Positions 5,161 to 7,502 of a stretch of 7,502 bases of DNA are shown here, piece by piece. Within the stretch, counting starts at the first letter, position 1. Every line of letters starts with the position of its first letter. The stretch covers positions 1-7,502 of the forward strand of contig CALLIQ010000610.1 in the NCBI GenBank assembly GCA_938008925.1, given 5' to 3'. Below the pieces are notes generated by a model. That model did not search any database, was not told where the DNA came from, and saw nothing but the letters and a program-made list of their open reading frames with translations. Position numbers and translations under genes: made by a program. Origin of the DNA: an uncultured Acidimicrobiales bacterium (GTDB lineage: Bacteria; Actinomycetota; Acidimicrobiia; Acidimicrobiales; SZUA-35).

Positions 5161-7087
5161 GCATCTTCACCGTTGGCTTCGTGAGCACGAGGGCCAGCTG
5201 ATCGATCGTCAGCGGCTGGTGATAGAGGAAGCCCTGCATGACGTTGCACCCGAGCTCGGCTGCGATCAGCGCCTGCTCCGCCCGCTCGATGCCCTCGACG
5301 ACGACTTCGAGCTCGAGAGCCTTCGCCAGCGCGACGACGGCCGAGACGACGCTGTACGCGACGTGGTCGTGCGCCATGCGGTGCACGAACGACCGGTCGA
5401 TCTTCACGATGTCGATCGGGAGTTCTTGAAGATAGGAGAGCGACGAGTAGCCGGTTCCGAAGTCGTCGATGGCGATGCGGACACCGGTGGCTCGAATCGC
5501 TTCGATCACCGGAATGGTGCTCGACATGTCGCTGAGCATGGCCGATTCGGTCAGCTCGAGGGTCAGCGCCTTCGGCTCGAGGCCGGTGTCGGCGAGGACG
5601 CGAGCGACCGTGTCGACGAACGTCGGAGAAGAGATCTGGCCGGCGGTGGCGTTGACGGAGATGCGGATGTTCGTTCCGCCTTCTCGCAGACGCTGCGTGG
5701 CCTCGGCCGCTGCACGGAGCACGCGGTCGCCGATGTCGCCGACCAAGCCGGCGTCCTCTGCGATCTCGATGAACTCAGACGGCTGGTGGAGGACGTCGTC
5801 GTCGTCTCGCCACCGTACGAGCGCCTCGATGCCCACGATGCTCTCGTCGGGCAGACCCATGAGCGGCTGGTAGTGGACTTCGAACGAGTCCTTTTCGAGC
5901 GCTCGGATCAAGCCGGCCTCGACGTTGAAGCGACGATCGAGTTGTTCTTGCAGCTCGTGGTCGTGCATGACGTAGCTGCCGCGCCGGTTGTCCTTGGCGT
6001 AGTAGGCCGCTGTGTCGGCCTCGCCCAGAAGCGTCTCCGCGCCGTGCTCGAGGCCGTCGTGGGCGAACGCAACGCCCACGCTCATACCGATTCGAACCGA
6101 CCGGCCGAAGATGAGGAACGGAGTGGAGACCGCATCCAACATCTTGTCGGCGACCCTGGTTGCGTAGTCCTTGCTGGCGTTGCCGAGCACGATCACGAAC
6201 TCGTCTCCGCCGAGACGGCCGACGAGGAAGTCGTCAGCGGTTCGAGACTCGGTCTCGCAGATGTCGTTGAACCGCTTGGCGAGAAGCTCGAGCACTCGGT
6301 CGCCGGCCCGGTGGCCGAGCGAATCGTTGACGATCTTGAACCGGTCCAGGTCGCAGAAGAGCACGGCGGGTTGCTCGCCGGCGTCGATGTGCGCATCGAT
6401 GACGGAGATGAGCTGTGCCCGATTGGCGAGGCCAGTCAGGCCGTCGGTGTACGCCATCTTCTCGAGCTCGGCGGTCAGGCGCCGTTCGGCCGTCACGTCA
6501 CGTCCCACGCCGAAGAGCAGGCCGTTGGCGAGGTCTCGTGACAGCGACCATTCGGTGTCGTGCAGCAACCCGGTGTCCGCCCGCATCCGCAGAGTCGGTC
6601 GACAGCGGTGGCGCCTGGCGAGTTCTCGGCCGATGTCGAACGCCGAGTCCGATCCTTCGGCTTCGATCAGGTCCCAGAAGTTCAGGCCGTCGTGCCGGGC
6701 ATGGCCGAGCATCGTGACCCACTCGTCGTTGGTCTCGATGATCGCTCCGTTGGCATCGCAGACGACGAACATGACCCCGTCGGCCCCGAAGAACTGCCGA
6801 AGCAGATGATCACGGATGTCATCCGCAGCGTCGTGGTTGTGCGGGATGCCGAAGACGACAAAGGAGAACTCGCCGTCGTGGCCGACCGGTTCGGCGCGCC
6901 AGCCGTCGATCTCGTCGAGCGTGACGAACGGGGACGCGGCGATGTCGCTCAGTTCGTGCCGCAGCTCGACGGCTCGATCGTTTGCCTCGAGGATCGTCCC
7001 ATCACGGGCGCGCAGTACCGCAGGCACGTCGAGGTGGTGGACCGCAATGGCCCACATCTCAGCTGCGAACGAACGGGGGGAAGTCAC
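5156..7087 (-). CDS. PAS-PAS-GGDEF-EAL protein (bifunctional c-di-GMP enzyme)
   Basis: This 643-residue cytoplasmic protein has no membrane helix. A degenerate PAS-like domain (about 8-82) and a clearer PAS domain (about 94-205; GVMFVVCDANGAIIETNDEW, ending GVGRDVTAERRL) precede GGDEF (about 209-375) and EAL (about 387-640). The cyclase half looks active: DGLTGLANR, CDLDRFKIVNDSLGH and an intact GGDEF (293-297; bases 6197-6211). The product-inhibition RxxD is not in its usual place: R282-D285 is two residues too far from GGDEF. The phosphodiesterase half keeps E421 (EALVRW), N479, E511, E514, D541-D542 (DDFGTGYSSL), K562, E598 and Q618 (QGFLYHQP). It probably makes or breaks c-di-GMP according to a PAS-sensed signal; which activity dominates cannot be read from sequence. 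The start is GTG at 7087, the first start codon after an in-frame stop; ATG at 7057 is an alternative. Neither has a clear ribosome-binding site. It is convergent with cvnD. Confidence 0.93.
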   Translation of the reverse strand: MTSPRSFAAEMWAIAVHHLDVPAVLRARDGTILEANDRAVELRHELSDIAASPFVTLDEIDGWRAEPVGHDGEFSFVVFGIPHNHDAADDIRDHLLRQFFGADGVMFVVCDANGAIIETNDEWVTMLGHARHDGLNFWDLIEAEGSDSAFDIGRELARRHRCRPTLRMRADTGLLHDTEWSLSRDLANGLLFGVGRDVTAERRLTAELEKMAYTDGLTGLANRAQLISVIDAHIDAGEQPAVLFCDLDRFKIVNDSLGHRAGDRVLELLAKRFNDICETESRTADDFLVGRLGGDEFVIVLGNASKDYATRVADKMLDAVSTPFLIFGRSVRIGMSVGVAFAHDGLEHGAETLLGEADTAAYYAKDNRRGSYVMHDHELQEQLDRRFNVEAGLIRALEKDSFEVHYQPLMGLPDESIVGIEALVRWRDDDDVLHQPSEFIEIAEDAGLVGDIGDRVLRAAAEATQRLREGGTNIRISVNATAGQISSPTFVDTVARVLADTGLEPKALTLELTESAMLSDMSSTIPVIEAIRATGVRIAIDDFGTGYSSLSYLQELPIDIVKIDRSFVHRMAHDHVAYSVVSAVVALAKALELEVVVEGIERAEQALIAAELGCNVMQGFLYHQPLTIDQLALVLTKPTVKML

Positions 7088-7227
7088 TACCGTTGAAAAC
7101 GGCCGAAAATGAGGCCTGCTTGAGCTGTTCGTAACGTGTGCTCAGTTCCCTGCGCAACGCTTGCATGCGGATGACCGGATTGGCTCATTCGCGGGGCCGC
7201 GGTCACTCGCAGAGTCGGCCGGATTGC
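7088..7227 (-). promoter_or_regulatory. Intergenic region upstream of the PAS-GGDEF-EAL gene
   Basis: These 140 bases separate two minus-strand genes. They hold CCGTT-GAA-AACGG (7090-7102) just before the GTG start, GCAA-CGC-TTGC (7154-7164), and a palindromic CGCGG-GG-CCGCG (7190-7201) that could form a hairpin after the upstream gene but lacks a U-tract. I see no convincing promoter. The first palindrome would overlap the initiation region and could be an operator or could mask the start codon. Confidence 0.35.
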
Positions 7228-7502
7228 TCAGCCCTGTTGTTGGGCCGGAAGTGCGGCGGTCCGCGTCTTCCATGCCCGCGCCACGTCCTTGGCCACCTCG
7301 TCGAGGCGGTCGCGGTCGGGGATCTTGACCTTCACGACCAAGCCGTCGGCGTTGTAGAACTCGAGGAGACCCTTGGTCGCATCGCGCTTGAGGTCGGTGA
7401 GGTCGGTGACCTTGATGATGGTCGGCTTCTTGAACCGGCCATGATTGAGCATCGTCTCCATGAGCGGGCGCGGCCCACCGGGCACGACCGCCTTGATGGT
7501 CC
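7228..7502 (-). CDS. Unrecognised protein, C-terminal 91 residues (cut by window edge)
   Basis: The frame is open from the right edge to TGA at 7228-7230, giving 91 complete codons. It reads TIKAVVPGGPRPL, METMLNHGRFKKP, then TIIKVTDLTDLKRDATKGLL and ADGLVVKVKIPDRDRLDEVAKDVARAWKTR, ending AALPAQQQG. The composition and codon use are those of a real gene (alternating charged and hydrophobic residues, G/C third positions). A GTG at 7485 could be read as a start, but the frame runs on to the edge and has no ribosome-binding site there, so this is more likely the tail of a longer protein. I cannot name the family. The segment looks soluble, with a predicted strand (GLVVKVKI) followed by an amphipathic helix (DRLDEVAKDVARAW). 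It lies 140 bases upstream of the PAS-GGDEF-EAL gene on the same strand and might be co-transcribed with it. Confidence 0.7.
   Translation of the reverse strand, partial: TIKAVVPGGPRPLMETMLNHGRFKKPTIIKVTDLTDLKRDATKGLLEFYNADGLVVKVKIPDRDRLDEVAKDVARAWKTRTAALPAQQQG

Noticed and set aside
5219..6541. 440-residue plus-strand frame antisense to the PAS-GGDEF-EAL gene
   Set aside because: The opposite strand encodes an unmistakable multidomain enzyme with intact motifs; this frame has an Asp/Val/Arg-biased shadow composition.
7228..7485. Complete 85-residue gene starting at GTG 7485
   Set aside because: The frame continues to the window edge, there is no ribosome-binding site before the GTG, and the sequence before it (TIKAVVPGG) reads on as normal protein.

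Overview
The window is about 65-70% GC (by eye), with codons ending mostly in G or C, GTG starts and few good Shine-Dalgarno sites. Together with an intact four-gene 'conservon' (cvn) operon this points to an actinobacterium. The protein style (NIT-like sensor with an acidic, disordered tail; multidomain GGDEF-EAL proteins) fits the Acidimicrobiia best, but that placement is an inference without a database search.

Layout. (1) Positions 1-666, minus strand: N-terminal part of a protein with a degenerate GGDEF domain followed by the start of an EAL domain; it runs off the left edge. (2) 667-895: divergent intergenic region with three small inverted repeats and the cvnA ribosome-binding site. 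(3) 896-4930, plus strand: cvnA-cvnB-cvnC-cvnD, namely a membrane sensor with a histidine-kinase-like ATPase domain, a roadblock/LC7 protein, a DUF742 winged-helix-like protein and a small Ras/MglA-like GTPase. The genes overlap or sit close together and read as one transcript. (4) 4931-5155: convergent intergenic region with short tandem repeats of 14 and 15 bp, a pair of 7-bp repeats, and a likely terminator. (5) 5156-7087, minus strand: a complete PAS-PAS-GGDEF-EAL protein with both catalytic motif sets intact. (6) 7088-7227: short intergenic region. (7) 7228-7502, minus strand: C-terminal end of a protein I do not recognise, running off the right edge.

How it may work together. By analogy with Streptomyces conservons and the Myxococcus MglA/MglB switch, CvnA probably senses something outside the membrane, CvnB and CvnC couple it to CvnD, and CvnD switches between GTP and GDP forms. 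The striking point is that this GTPase module is flanked on both sides by cyclic-di-GMP proteins: one apparently dead in its GGDEF half (GTAEI in place of GGDEF) and one apparently competent for both synthesis and breakdown. That suggests, but does not prove, a link between a conservon and c-di-GMP signalling. I see no RNA genes, CRISPR arrays or mobile elements.
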